Shown piece by piece: positions 33,993-41,039 of a stretch of DNA of 64,000 nt (the first letter of the stretch is position 1; each line of letters starts with the position of its first letter). The DNA comes from Pseudomonas sp. TCU-HL1 (GTDB lineage: Bacteria > Pseudomonadota > Gammaproteobacteria > Pseudomonadales > Pseudomonadaceae), in contig NZ_CP015992.1 of the NCBI RefSeq assembly GCF_001708505.1, positions 6,180,008-6,244,007 of the forward strand. The letters are read 5' to 3'. The notes beneath the pieces were generated by a model. The model was given only the letters and a program-made list of their open reading frames with translations, was not told the origin of the DNA and searched no databases. The position numbers and the translations under genes are program-made.

Positions 33993-35138
33993 ATGCGAAC
34001 GGCCTACGTTGAACAGCATAGTGCGAACGAACCGGTCTTGGCAGTGGCGCTGGAGTTGGCCAGGGCCAGTTGGAAAGTGGCGCTGAGTGATGCCCGGCGC
34101 GCCCCCCGGCTGAAGACAGTCGACGCACCGCAACCCCTGGCGCGCCTGGAGCAGGTGGTGCAAACGATCGCGGAGACGCGCGCGCTCTGGGCGTTGCCAG
34201 CGTCCGCCAGAGTGGTCGTGGTGTATGAAGCGGGCCAGGATGGCTTCTGGCTACAGCGCGCCTTGCAGGCGCGTGCGCTGGAGGTCCTGGTGATCGATCC
34301 AGCGAGCCTGCTGATGGCGCGGCGGAGGCGTCTGGCCAAGACTGACCGGCTGGACGCCTTGCGCCTGGTGGAGGCCCTGCTGGCCTGGCTGCGTGGCGAG
34401 CAGCGGCGTTTTCAGGTGGTGTGCCCGCCCAGCGTCGAGGACGAGGATCGCCGGCACTGGGGGCGCGAGCGCCAGCAGTTGCAGCGCGAGCTGCAGCAGC
34501 ACCGCAACCGGATCGAGAAGCTGCTGGCGACGGTGGGCTGCTGGACCCGGCTGGATCGTGCCGGCCGCCAACAACTGGCCGAGGGCACGCTGCAGGACTG
34601 GGCTGGCCAGGCGCTGGGGGCGGCGCTGCAGGCCCGCCTGCAGCGGGAGCTGCAACGCTGGCAGGAGGCCCGGACCCAGCTGCGGCGGCTGGAGCACGAA
34701 CACGCGCAGCGCTTCGGCACCCGCCAGGCCGAACAAGTGGCGCGACTGAGCCAGTTGCGCGGCATCGGCACCGTCGGCGCCCGGCAACTGGTACTCGAGC
34801 TGTTCTGGCGGCAGTTTCGCAACCGCCGTCAGTTGGGGGCCTGCGTTGGCCTGGTGCCCTCGCCCTACGACAGCGGCACGCTGCGGGTCGACCAGGGCAT
34901 CAGCAAGCAGGGTAATCCCCGGGTCCGCGCGCTGCTGGTCGAACAGGCCTGGCTATGGCTGCACTACCAGCCGAACAGCGCCCTCAGCCACTGGTTCGCC
35001 AAGAAGGCCGGCGGTGATTGCCGTCGCAGTCGACGGGTAGCGATCGTGGCCCTGGCGCGACGCCTGGTGATCGCCTTGTGGCGCTACCTGGAGCGCGGTG
35101 AGCTGCCGGCGGGTGCAACACTGAAAGCCGTGCCCTGA
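33993..35138 (+). CDS. IS110-family transposase
   Basis: This 381-residue DEDD-type recombinase has an N-terminal RuvC-like domain and a C-terminal transposase_20 domain. Readable catalytic positions are VVVVYEAGQDG (E), AKTDRLDALRL (two D) and the C-terminal serine in GLVPSPYDSGTLRVDQGISKQGNPRVR. The first acidic residue appears as glutamate in LAVALELARASWKVAL, where many relatives have aspartate. A helix-hairpin-helix-like LSQLRGIGTVGARQL precedes the C-terminal domain. GAGGA 6 bases before the ATG is a good ribosome site. The frame is intact. Confidence 0.93.
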   Translation: MRTAYVEQHSANEPVLAVALELARASWKVALSDARRAPRLKTVDAPQPLARLEQVVQTIAETRALWALPASARVVVVYEAGQDGFWLQRALQARALEVLVIDPASLLMARRRRLAKTDRLDALRLVEALLAWLRGEQRRFQVVCPPSVEDEDRRHWGRERQQLQRELQQHRNRIEKLLATVGCWTRLDRAGRQQLAEGTLQDWAGQALGAALQARLQRELQRWQEARTQLRRLEHEHAQRFGTRQAEQVARLSQLRGIGTVGARQLVLELFWRQFRNRRQLGACVGLVPSPYDSGTLRVDQGISKQGNPRVRALLVEQAWLWLHYQPNSALSHWFAKKAGGDCRRSRRVAIVALARRLVIALWRYLERGELPAGATLKAVP

Positions 35139-35416
35139 CACCACCACTCAGCCAGCGAGCCGCGACGAAAGAGTTACGCAGTCAACACGCCCGTAATTCG
35201 CCCGGGTCATCAGCGCGATGACCGATCTTGTAGAAAGGGTGTGGTGCAAAGGGGTATGCCTGAGCGCAACGCGCAAGCAGGATCGTGTTGGTCCTCGTGA
35301 CCAGCGGATAGAAGGTGGTGAGACGCTAGGTCTCACGAGCAGCATGCCCCGCTGCCTTGATGCGTGCCCCAAGTCATGAATCGGAGGAACAGGCCTTGAC
35401 ACCGAGATCTTCATAG
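35139..35416 (+). ncRNA. structured 3' region of the IS110 element, candidate bridge RNA
   Basis: Right after the transposase stop the sequence folds into several hairpins: GGTCATC/GATGACC at 35205-35223, GGTC/GACC near 35290-35302, and a perfect GTGAGAC/GTCTCAC stem at 35318-35336. No ORF occupies it. IS110-family elements encode a guide (bridge) RNA in a non-coding end, and in the IS1111 group this is the 3' end. The assignment is by position and structure only; the guide loops are not mapped. Confidence 0.45.
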
Positions 35417-35417
35417 A

Positions 35418-35509
35418 AGGGGCGAATTCATTCGCCAAGGGCGGCATCGCAGCCCTCTGACAGCTCAAAGGGCGAACCTGCGGTCCGCTTGGCGATTGAA
35501 ATCGCCCCT
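35418..35509. repeat. REP-like inverted pair next to IS110
   Basis: Left arm AGGGGCGAATTCATTCGCCA (35418 on) and right arm CTTGGCGATTGAAATCGCCC (35488 on) are near-perfect inverted copies about 50 bp apart. The core matches the palindrome after uvrD at 13931-13972. The outer edge of the left arm differs from the right arm's outer edge (which continues TACA), suggesting the IS110 end abuts or cuts this REP unit. Confidence 0.65.
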
Positions 35510-35643
35510 ACAAGGATGCGGCCACACCGGTGCCTTCGCGATCGGCGGAATCTTGCTCATCACCCCAGGGGCATCGGCAGGTTTCCGCGCATGAACCTCG
35601 CCTGAATCCACTGAAACCTCTCTATTCCGGGCCTTTCCTCCCC

Positions 35644-35660
35644 TGGCACAGCTCCTGCTA
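35644..35660 (+). promoter_or_regulatory. sigma-54 (RpoN) -24/-12 promoter of the MFS carrier
   Basis: TGGCACAGCTCCTGCTA has the invariant GG and GC separated by exactly 10 bases and matches the TGGCAC part of the consensus fully. It lies about 70 bp before the carrier's start codon. The upstream NtrC-family regulator is the likely activator. Confidence 0.75.
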
Positions 35661-35727
35661 TGTGCCTGGCGCACTGGCGCGGCTTCGGTCAGCGCCCACA
35701 ACAACAACTACGCGTCGAGGAACGATG

Positions 35728-37035
35728 ATGGATAACTCCAGCACCCTGGCTGCCTCTGCAGAACCCCGCACGACATCGCAACGCATCAAATCGATTTTCA
35801 GTGGCTCGGTGGGCAACCTGGTCGAGTGGTACGACTGGTACGTGTACGCCGCCTTCTCGCTGTACTTCGCCAAAGCCTTCTTCCCCCAGGGCGACATGAC
35901 CGCCCAGTTGCTCAACACCGCCGCGATCTTCGCCGTGGGCTTCCTGATGCGCCCGATCGGTGGCTGGCTGATGGGTATCTACGCCGACCGCAAGGGCCGC
36001 AAGGCCGCCCTGCTGGCCTCGGTGCTGCTGATGTGCTTCGGCTCGCTGATCATCGCCCTGACCCCGAGCTATGAAACCATCGGCGTCGCCGCACCGATCC
36101 TGCTGGTCGTCGCGCGCCTGTTGCAGGGCCTCTCGGTAGGCGGTGAATACGGCACCTCGGCCACCTACCTGTCGGAGATGGCGACCAAGGAGCAACGCGG
36201 CTTCTTCTCCAGCTTCCAGTACGTGACCCTGATCTCCGGCCAGCTCATCGCCCTGGCGGTGCTGATCATCCTCCAGCAGACCCTGACCACTGAACAGCTG
36301 GAAAGCTGGGGCTGGCGCGTGCCCTTCTTCATCGGCGCCCTGTGCGCGGTCGTGGCCATGTTCCTGCGTCGCGGCATGGAAGAGACCGAGTCCTTCACCA
36401 AGAAGAAGGACAAGCCGAAGGAAAGCCTGCTGCGCACCCTGATGCGCCATCCCAAGGAAGTGCTGACCGTGATCGGCCTGACCATGGGCGGCACCCTGGC
36501 CTTCTACACCTACACCACTTACATGCAGAAGTACCTGGTGAACACCGTGGGCATGAGCAAGGACGACTCGACCATGATCTCGGCCGCCACGCTGTTCCTC
36601 TTCATGCTGCTGCAGCCCATCGTCGGCGGGCTTTCCGACAAGATCGGCCGTCGCCCGATCCTGATCGCCTTCGGCGTGCTGGGCACCCTGTTCACCTACC
36701 CAATCCTCAGCACCCTGCACACCATCGAGACCTGGTGGGGCGCGTTCTTCCTGATCATGGCGGCGCTGATCATCGTCAGCGGCTACACCTCGATCAACGC
36801 CGTGGTGAAGGCCGAACTCTTCCCCACCGAGATCCGCGCCCTGGGCGTAGGCCTGCCGTACGCACTGACCGTTTCCATCTTCGGCGGCACCGCCGAGTAC
36901 GTGGCCCTGTGGTTCAAGAGCATCGGCATGGAAAGCGGCTTCTACTGGTACGTCACCGCCTGCATCGCCTGCTCGCTACTGGTGTACGTATTCATGAAGG
37001 ACACCCGCACCCACTCGCGGATGAACCAGGACTGA
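35728..37035 (+). CDS. MFS dicarboxylate/alpha-ketoglutarate permease (metabolite:H+ symporter family)
   Basis: This 435-residue, 12-helix inner-membrane carrier belongs to the KgtP/ProP/ShiA group. Marks of the group are GNLVEWYDWYVYAAFSLYFAKAFFP near the N terminus, the loop 2-3 motif MGIYADRKGRKAALLASV, RLLQGLSVGGEYGTSATYLSEMA, and GLSDKIGRRPILIAFG. GAGGA is at optimal distance from the ATG at 35728; an ATG also occurs at 35725. The sigma-54 promoter and the nearby DctB/DctD-like pair suggest uptake of a C4/C5-dicarboxylate such as alpha-ketoglutarate. A terminator follows. Confidence 0.88.
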   Translation: MDNSSTLAASAEPRTTSQRIKSIFSGSVGNLVEWYDWYVYAAFSLYFAKAFFPQGDMTAQLLNTAAIFAVGFLMRPIGGWLMGIYADRKGRKAALLASVLLMCFGSLIIALTPSYETIGVAAPILLVVARLLQGLSVGGEYGTSATYLSEMATKEQRGFFSSFQYVTLISGQLIALAVLIILQQTLTTEQLESWGWRVPFFIGALCAVVAMFLRRGMEETESFTKKKDKPKESLLRTLMRHPKEVLTVIGLTMGGTLAFYTYTTYMQKYLVNTVGMSKDDSTMISAATLFLFMLLQPIVGGLSDKIGRRPILIAFGVLGTLFTYPILSTLHTIETWWGAFFLIMAALIIVSGYTSINAVVKAELFPTEIRALGVGLPYALTVSIFGGTAEYVALWFKSIGMESGFYWYVTACIACSLLVYVFMKDTRTHSRMNQD

Positions 37036-37058
37036 TCCCTCATCCGGATCGACACGAG

Positions 37059-37083
37059 ACGGGCCCTTCGGGGCCCGTTTTCA
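37059..37083 (+). terminator. intrinsic terminator of the MFS carrier
   Basis: ACGGGCCC pairs with GGGCCCGT around a short TTCG-containing loop, followed by TTTTC. It begins 23 bp after the stop. Confidence 0.88.
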
Positions 37084-37100
37084 TTGGTGGCGGAATGCCC

Positions 37101-37160
37101 GGCTGAACACACAGCGCACCCTACTTCGACACCTCTCCAGTAGGGTGCGCCATGCGCACC
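37101..37160. repeat. palindromic repeat pair with an IS481-end-like scar
   Basis: One unit reads CACAGCGCACCCTAC (37109 on) and is directly preceded by CCGGCTGAACA, exactly the terminal bases of the IS481 element. A second, complete unit starts GTAGGGTGCGCCATGCGCAC at 37140. The first junction is the same sequence as the right junction of IS copy 1, but no IS is present. Confidence 0.65.
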
Positions 37161-37242
37161 GATTGCGGGTTCACGCCGCGTGCCCCAACCGCGCGAACTG
37201 GCGTAAGAGCGGGCTCTGCCCGCAACGCCGTCCGGCGCGATC

Positions 37243-38217
37243 CTAAGCCTCCTCCTCCAACCGGCACGCCGCCATGCCCGCCTTCAGCGCCGCCTCGTCC
37301 TGAGGCCCGGCAAAGATCAGCTCCAGGCGCGAATCTTTGCGCCATTCACTGGCCTGCCAGTGGATCGGCGCGCCATCCAGGGCGTTGCCGGAAAGCCAGC
37401 CAGCATTGGTTTGCAACACCAGCTTGGCGCGGCGCCAGGGCAGGTTGGTGAGCCATTGCTGCACGCGCATCAGCTCGAACTGCTGGCTCGGATGCCAGCG
37501 CCAACCGATGCTCCAGCCGTCGGCACTGGCCTGGATCTGGCAGATCGGTTCGCCCTGATTCCTCCACAAAACATGGGGTTTATCCACACCTGTTGGTAAC
37601 TCGCTGATACCAACAGGTTTTCCAGCGTGTGCATGAATGCCTGGAAGCTCCTGGATATCTAGCCGCCCGTGTGTCGTCCACAGGATAGGTACAGGGGGTA
37701 GTTTCGCGGAAAGTTGTTCACAGGCGGCCGAATCCAGGTTTTCGGCCTTGTTCAGTAGCACCAGGCCAGCATCCAGAAGCGCCTCTCGCTGGCTGTCCGG
37801 TAGGGGTTGGCCCGCAGCCAGCGCCGCCGCGTCCAGCACCACGACGCTCGGCTGTAGCGCCAGAACGCCCTCCCAAGGGGCTTCGCGTAGCTGTCGCAGT
37901 AGCTCGACGGGGTGTCCGAGTCCGGAAGGCTCGATCAGTAGCCGGTCCGGGCGTGACTTGCGCAGTAGCCGGGCTAGGCCGACCTGGAACGGCGCGCCGT
38001 TGACGCAACAGACACAGCCGCCTGCCACTTCCGCAAGTGCGATGCCGTCGTCGTCACGCGTCAGCAGTGCCGCGTCCAGACCAATCTGGCCAAACTCGTT
38101 GATCAATACCGCCCAGCGCTCAAAGGCGGGCCGCTGCGCCAGCAACTGACGGATCAGGCTGGTCTTGCCGGCCCCCAGGGGGCCGGCAATGAGATGGGTA
38201 GGGATATGTGTGAGCAT
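37243..38217 (-). CDS. CobW/COG0523-family GTPase (metallochaperone type)
   Basis: This 324-residue G3E GTPase has the P-loop GPLGAGKTS, the metal-binding CxCC motif in EVAGGCVCCVNGAPF, the switch-type EPSGLGHP, the guanine motif LNKAENLD, and a C-terminal CobW_C domain (about 230-320). COG0523 proteins hand zinc or cobalt to client enzymes under metal limitation. The ATG at 38217 begins the conserved domain; upstream frame is shadow sequence. It is divergent from a small secreted protein and near the dksA2/folE2 zinc cluster, so a zinc-related role is likely. A perfect DnaA box lies at 37580. Confidence 0.88.
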   Translation of the reverse strand: MLTHIPTHLIAGPLGAGKTSLIRQLLAQRPAFERWAVLINEFGQIGLDAALLTRDDDGIALAEVAGGCVCCVNGAPFQVGLARLLRKSRPDRLLIEPSGLGHPVELLRQLREAPWEGVLALQPSVVVLDAAALAAGQPLPDSQREALLDAGLVLLNKAENLDSAACEQLSAKLPPVPILWTTHGRLDIQELPGIHAHAGKPVGISELPTGVDKPHVLWRNQGEPICQIQASADGWSIGWRWHPSQQFELMRVQQWLTNLPWRRAKLVLQTNAGWLSGNALDGAPIHWQASEWRKDSRLELIFAGPQDEAALKAGMAACRLEEEA

Positions 38218-38296
38218 CTTCCTATGGTGCTGCTTCACACACGTCTTAGAAAGCGCCGTGCTAGAGTCGCGGCCTTCATTGCCTGGAAGTCCTCCG

Positions 38297-38656
38297 ATGC
38301 GTGCCTGGTTGCTGCCCTTGCTACTGTTGCTGTCCGTCGACGTCCACGCGGAAGCCTGCGTGGTGCACAGCCAGGGCGACGGGCTGGATGTGAAGCTCTG
38401 CCAGGAAAACCGTAGCATCCCTAAGCAGCTCTTCCGTGACGGCTTCTGCAAGCCGGAGATAAAGGGCCAGAAAGTGGAAGTGAGCTTTGTGGATAACTGC
38501 CCTGTCGGTGCTTTCGGCGTCTGCCGCGATGCGAAGGTGAGCAACCAGCCCTATCGCCAGGACATCCACTACTACGGCGTGGCCAGTGACGCGCGCTACC
38601 TGAAACCCTTCTGCGAGACGCAAAGCCAGGGCAAGTGGGAAAAAGACCGCTCCTGA
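38297..38656 (+). CDS. small secreted protein of unknown function
   Basis: This 119-residue protein has a clear signal peptide (residues 1-19, LLPLLLLLSVDVHAEA). The mature part has six cysteines (CVVHSQG, KLCQEN, DGFCKP, DNCPVG, GVCRDA, PFCETQ), suggesting three disulfides in the periplasm. I do not recognise a functional family; similar small proteins occur next to CobW genes in Pseudomonas. The ATG at 38297 is chosen over the longer frame because the signal peptide begins there. Confidence 0.72.
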   Translation: MRAWLLPLLLLLSVDVHAEACVVHSQGDGLDVKLCQENRSIPKQLFRDGFCKPEIKGQKVEVSFVDNCPVGAFGVCRDAKVSNQPYRQDIHYYGVASDARYLKPFCETQSQGKWEKDRS

Positions 38657-38686
38657 GCCTCGTTGGGGGGCCTCAAATCGCGCCGC

Positions 38687-39331
38687 CTACCCCAACCAAT
38701 CCAGCGTGAGCAAAAGCCTGCTCTCACCCGGCGCCGGCTGCGGCGATCTGTGGATAATTCCACGACCTTCGTTGCCTAGCCACTTCTCCCCCTTGAACAA
38801 CGCCACATGCCCCGCCGCCAGCTGCTGGTTATCCACAACCTGCAGGGGTTCCTCGGATGGATCGCCAAGGCGTGAGCGCGGCATCTCGTCTTCCTGCAGC
38901 CATTGGCTCCCGACCCCGGAGTACGTGGTGATCAACCGCAGCGGTACATGGTCGACGTGAAAACGCGGGCACATGGCCTTGTCCAGGCGACGCAGGCGCA
39001 GGCCGACACGTCGGGCATCGAGCAGGCAGGCAAAGGCCCGCACCAGCCAGCCAACGTCGGCAACGAATCCCTGATAACCCTCCAGATCAGCGAAGCGGGC
39101 AGCCAGGCCACTGAGGTCGGGTTCGGCATCGGTAGCGCCCAGCTCCAGTGTCAGGGACTCGGCCAGAGCATCGCCCAGGCCCAGCAGACTATTGGCGAAG
39201 CCTTGCACATGCAGGGGCAGGCGGCGCTGCCAGACCGCGAGATTGACCTCGTCCCGCAACGCTTCGCTGAGGATGTCCGGGCTCTCCCCCAGTACCTGGC
39301 GGGGAGGTAGCAACCACTGCCGCGCCAGCAT
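38687..39331 (-). CDS. DUF1826 family protein
   Basis: This 214-residue protein matches the DUF1826 pattern, including a segment CPRFHVDHVPLRLITTYSGVGSQWL with Cys/His/Asp residues that could bind metal, and AGHVALFKGEKWLGNEGRGIIHRSPQPA near the end. Members are typically located in Zur-regulated zinc-limitation operons beside COG0523 GTPases. Its start codon overlaps the stop of the upstream GTPase gene (TGATG), so the two are coupled. Function unknown. Confidence 0.82.
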   Translation of the reverse strand: MLARQWLLPPRQVLGESPDILSEALRDEVNLAVWQRRLPLHVQGFANSLLGLGDALAESLTLELGATDAEPDLSGLAARFADLEGYQGFVADVGWLVRAFACLLDARRVGLRLRRLDKAMCPRFHVDHVPLRLITTYSGVGSQWLQEDEMPRSRLGDPSEEPLQVVDNQQLAAGHVALFKGEKWLGNEGRGIIHRSPQPAPGESRLLLTLDWLG

Positions 39332-40539
39332 CAGGCGGCCTCCTCGTTGTGCCAGGGACCGAAGGGGTCGGGTAGGAGGGACCAGCGTTCGGGTCCTTCG
39401 GCCATCTCATCGTCATCCAGCAGGCAGGCGTCCAGTTCGGCACGCAGGCGCGCGAAGTCGATGCCCTGGCCGATGAACACCAGTTCCTGACGGCAATCGC
39501 CAACCTCGGCGGTCCAGTGCTGGAGAACGGCCTGCAGTCCGTCCTGATCCTCTGGCCAGCGCTCGCGGGGCACGAAGCGCCACCAGTGTCCGGCCAGGCC
39601 ATGGTGCATCAGCCCGCCGGCCTGGGACCAACTGCCCGCCTCACGGTAGCGGCTGGCCAACCAGAAGAAGCCCTTGGAGCGCAGCAGGCGGCCGTTGAGC
39701 CACTCGCGATTGAGGAAGCGGAAGAAGCGCTGCGGATGGAAGGGCCGCCGCGCGCGGTAGGCCGTCGAGGCGATGCCGTACGCCTCGGTCTCGGGTACAT
39801 GCTCGCCACGTAGTTCCTTGAGCCAGCCCGGCGCCTGTGCGGCGCGGTCGAAGTCGAAGCGGTGGGTGTCGAGCAAGCGTTTCAGATCGACCTGCCCCAT
39901 CACCATCGGCAGCACGTCGGCCTCGGGGTTGAGCCGCTGCAGGATGGCCATCAGCTCGTCGCGTTCAGTGCTGGAGATGAGGTCGACCTTGCTGATCAGG
40001 AGCACATCGGCAAACTCCACCTGCTCGATCAGCAGGTCGCTGATCGAACGCTCATCGTCCATGCCCAGGCTCTCGCCGTGGCTGGCCAGGCTTTCCGCAG
40101 CCTGGTAATCACGCAGGAAGTTCACTCCATCGACCACCGTGACCAGCGTATCGAGACGCGCCACGTCACAGAGGCTCTGCCCGTGTTCGTCACGGAAGGT
40201 GAAGGTCTCGGCCACCGGCAGCGGCTCGGAGATACCGGTGGACTCGATCAGCAGGTAATCGAAACTCCCTTCGCGCGCCAGACGGCTGACCTCTTCCAAC
40301 AGGTCTTCGCGCAGCGTGCAGCAGATGCAGCCGTTGCTCATCTCAACCAGGCGCTCCTCGGCGCGGTTCAGGCTCACGTCGCGTTGCACCTCGCTGGCGT
40401 CGATGTTGATTTCACTCATGTCGTTGACGATCACAGCCACGCGCAGTTGGTCGCGGTTCTTCAGCACATGGTTGAGCAGCGTGCTCTTGCCGGCGCCGAG
40501 GAAGCCGGACAGTAGGGTAACGGGTAGGCGTTGGTCCAT
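39331..40539 (-). CDS. zinc-responsive COG0523 GTPase (ZigA/YciC-like metallochaperone)
   Basis: This 402-residue G3E GTPase has P-loop SGFLGAGKSTLLNHVL, the metal motif SNGCICCTLREDL, switch ESTGISEPLP, and ISKVDL for guanine. The C-terminal CobW_C domain includes RPFHPQRFFRFLN. Its length and the adjacent dksA2, DUF1826 and folE2 match the zinc-limitation type that loads zinc into clients. It is the second gene of the dksA2 operon, 13 bp after dksA2, and is probably repressed by Zur through the box at 40999-41011. Confidence 0.9.
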   Translation of the reverse strand: MDQRLPVTLLSGFLGAGKSTLLNHVLKNRDQLRVAVIVNDMSEINIDASEVQRDVSLNRAEERLVEMSNGCICCTLREDLLEEVSRLAREGSFDYLLIESTGISEPLPVAETFTFRDEHGQSLCDVARLDTLVTVVDGVNFLRDYQAAESLASHGESLGMDDERSISDLLIEQVEFADVLLISKVDLISSTERDELMAILQRLNPEADVLPMVMGQVDLKRLLDTHRFDFDRAAQAPGWLKELRGEHVPETEAYGIASTAYRARRPFHPQRFFRFLNREWLNGRLLRSKGFFWLASRYREAGSWSQAGGLMHHGLAGHWWRFVPRERWPEDQDGLQAVLQHWTAEVGDCRQELVFIGQGIDFARLRAELDACLLDDDEMAEGPERWSLLPDPFGPWHNEEAA

Positions 40540-40552
40540 GGTGGGTGTCCTT

Positions 40553-40984
40553 TCAGGCGTGGCGCTGGTGGCGCTCTCGTTGTTCCTGGCGCTGCTTGGC
40601 TTCAAGGCAGAGCGTCGCGGTGGGGCGCAACAGCAGGCGGCGCAGGCCAATAGGCTCGCCACTCTCTTCGCACCAGCCGTACTCGCCGCAGGCCAGCCGC
40701 TCCAGGGCGTCGTCAATCTTGTCCAGCAGGCGCTTCTCGCGCTCCAGCAGGCGCAGTTGCCACAGGCGCTGTTCCTCACGGCTGGCCAGGTCAATTTCAT
40801 CGCTGACCGGCTCGACCTCACGCAGCGCGCCTAACTCAGAGTCGATGCGTTGGCAAAGCGCTTCCCGCTCGCGCATCAGCAAGTCGTGGAAGAACGCCCG
40901 CTGGGCATCGCCCATGTAGGCGTCATCAGGTTGGGCGAGCAGCGCCTCGCGGTTGAGCAGGGTGTCTGGCATGGTGGCATTCAT
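40553..40984 (-). CDS. dksA2: DksA2, zinc-independent RNA polymerase-binding factor
   Basis: This 143-residue DksA/TraR protein binds the RNA polymerase secondary channel and acts with ppGpp. It has a coiled-coil region (about residues 30-95) with the DksA-type tip and then GEYGWCEESGEPIGLRRLLLRPTATLCLEAKQ. Only two of the four zinc-finger cysteines remain (C..S and C..A in place of CxxC), the hallmark of DksA2, which replaces zinc-dependent DksA during zinc starvation. It begins 15 bp beyond the Zur box and heads the operon dksA2 - COG0523 GTPase - DUF1826. Confidence 0.9.
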   Translation of the reverse strand: MNATMPDTLLNREALLAQPDDAYMGDAQRAFFHDLLMREREALCQRIDSELGALREVEPVSDEIDLASREEQRLWQLRLLEREKRLLDKIDDALERLACGEYGWCEESGEPIGLRRLLLRPTATLCLEAKQRQEQRERHQRHA

Positions 40985-40998
40985 TCGATGTCTTTATT

Positions 40999-41011
40999 GT
41001 TATAACATAAC
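40999..41011. promoter_or_regulatory. Zur box between dksA2 and folE2
   Basis: GTTATAACATAAC matches the gamma-proteobacterial Zur core GTTATANTATAAC at all but one position. It sits centrally in the 55-bp divergent gap, so one Zur dimer or pair could control both directions under zinc sufficiency. Confidence 0.75.
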
Positions 41012-41039
41012 TTAAGCACTCAATTTCAAGAGCAGACCG

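Larger units (their letters stand above)
33930..35416 (+). mobile_element. IS110-family insertion sequence (approximate limits)
   Basis: A single IS110-type transposase gene lies between the two-component system and the MFS carrier. IS110 elements lack clear terminal inverted repeats and target duplications, so the limits are estimates. The left is placed after the regulator stop and the right where a REP-like inverted repeat begins. A direct repeat GGATAGAAGGT occurs on both sides of the transposase (near 33960 and 35306). The 3' non-coding part (about 280 bp) is much longer than the 5' part, as in the IS1111 subgroup. Confidence 0.75.
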
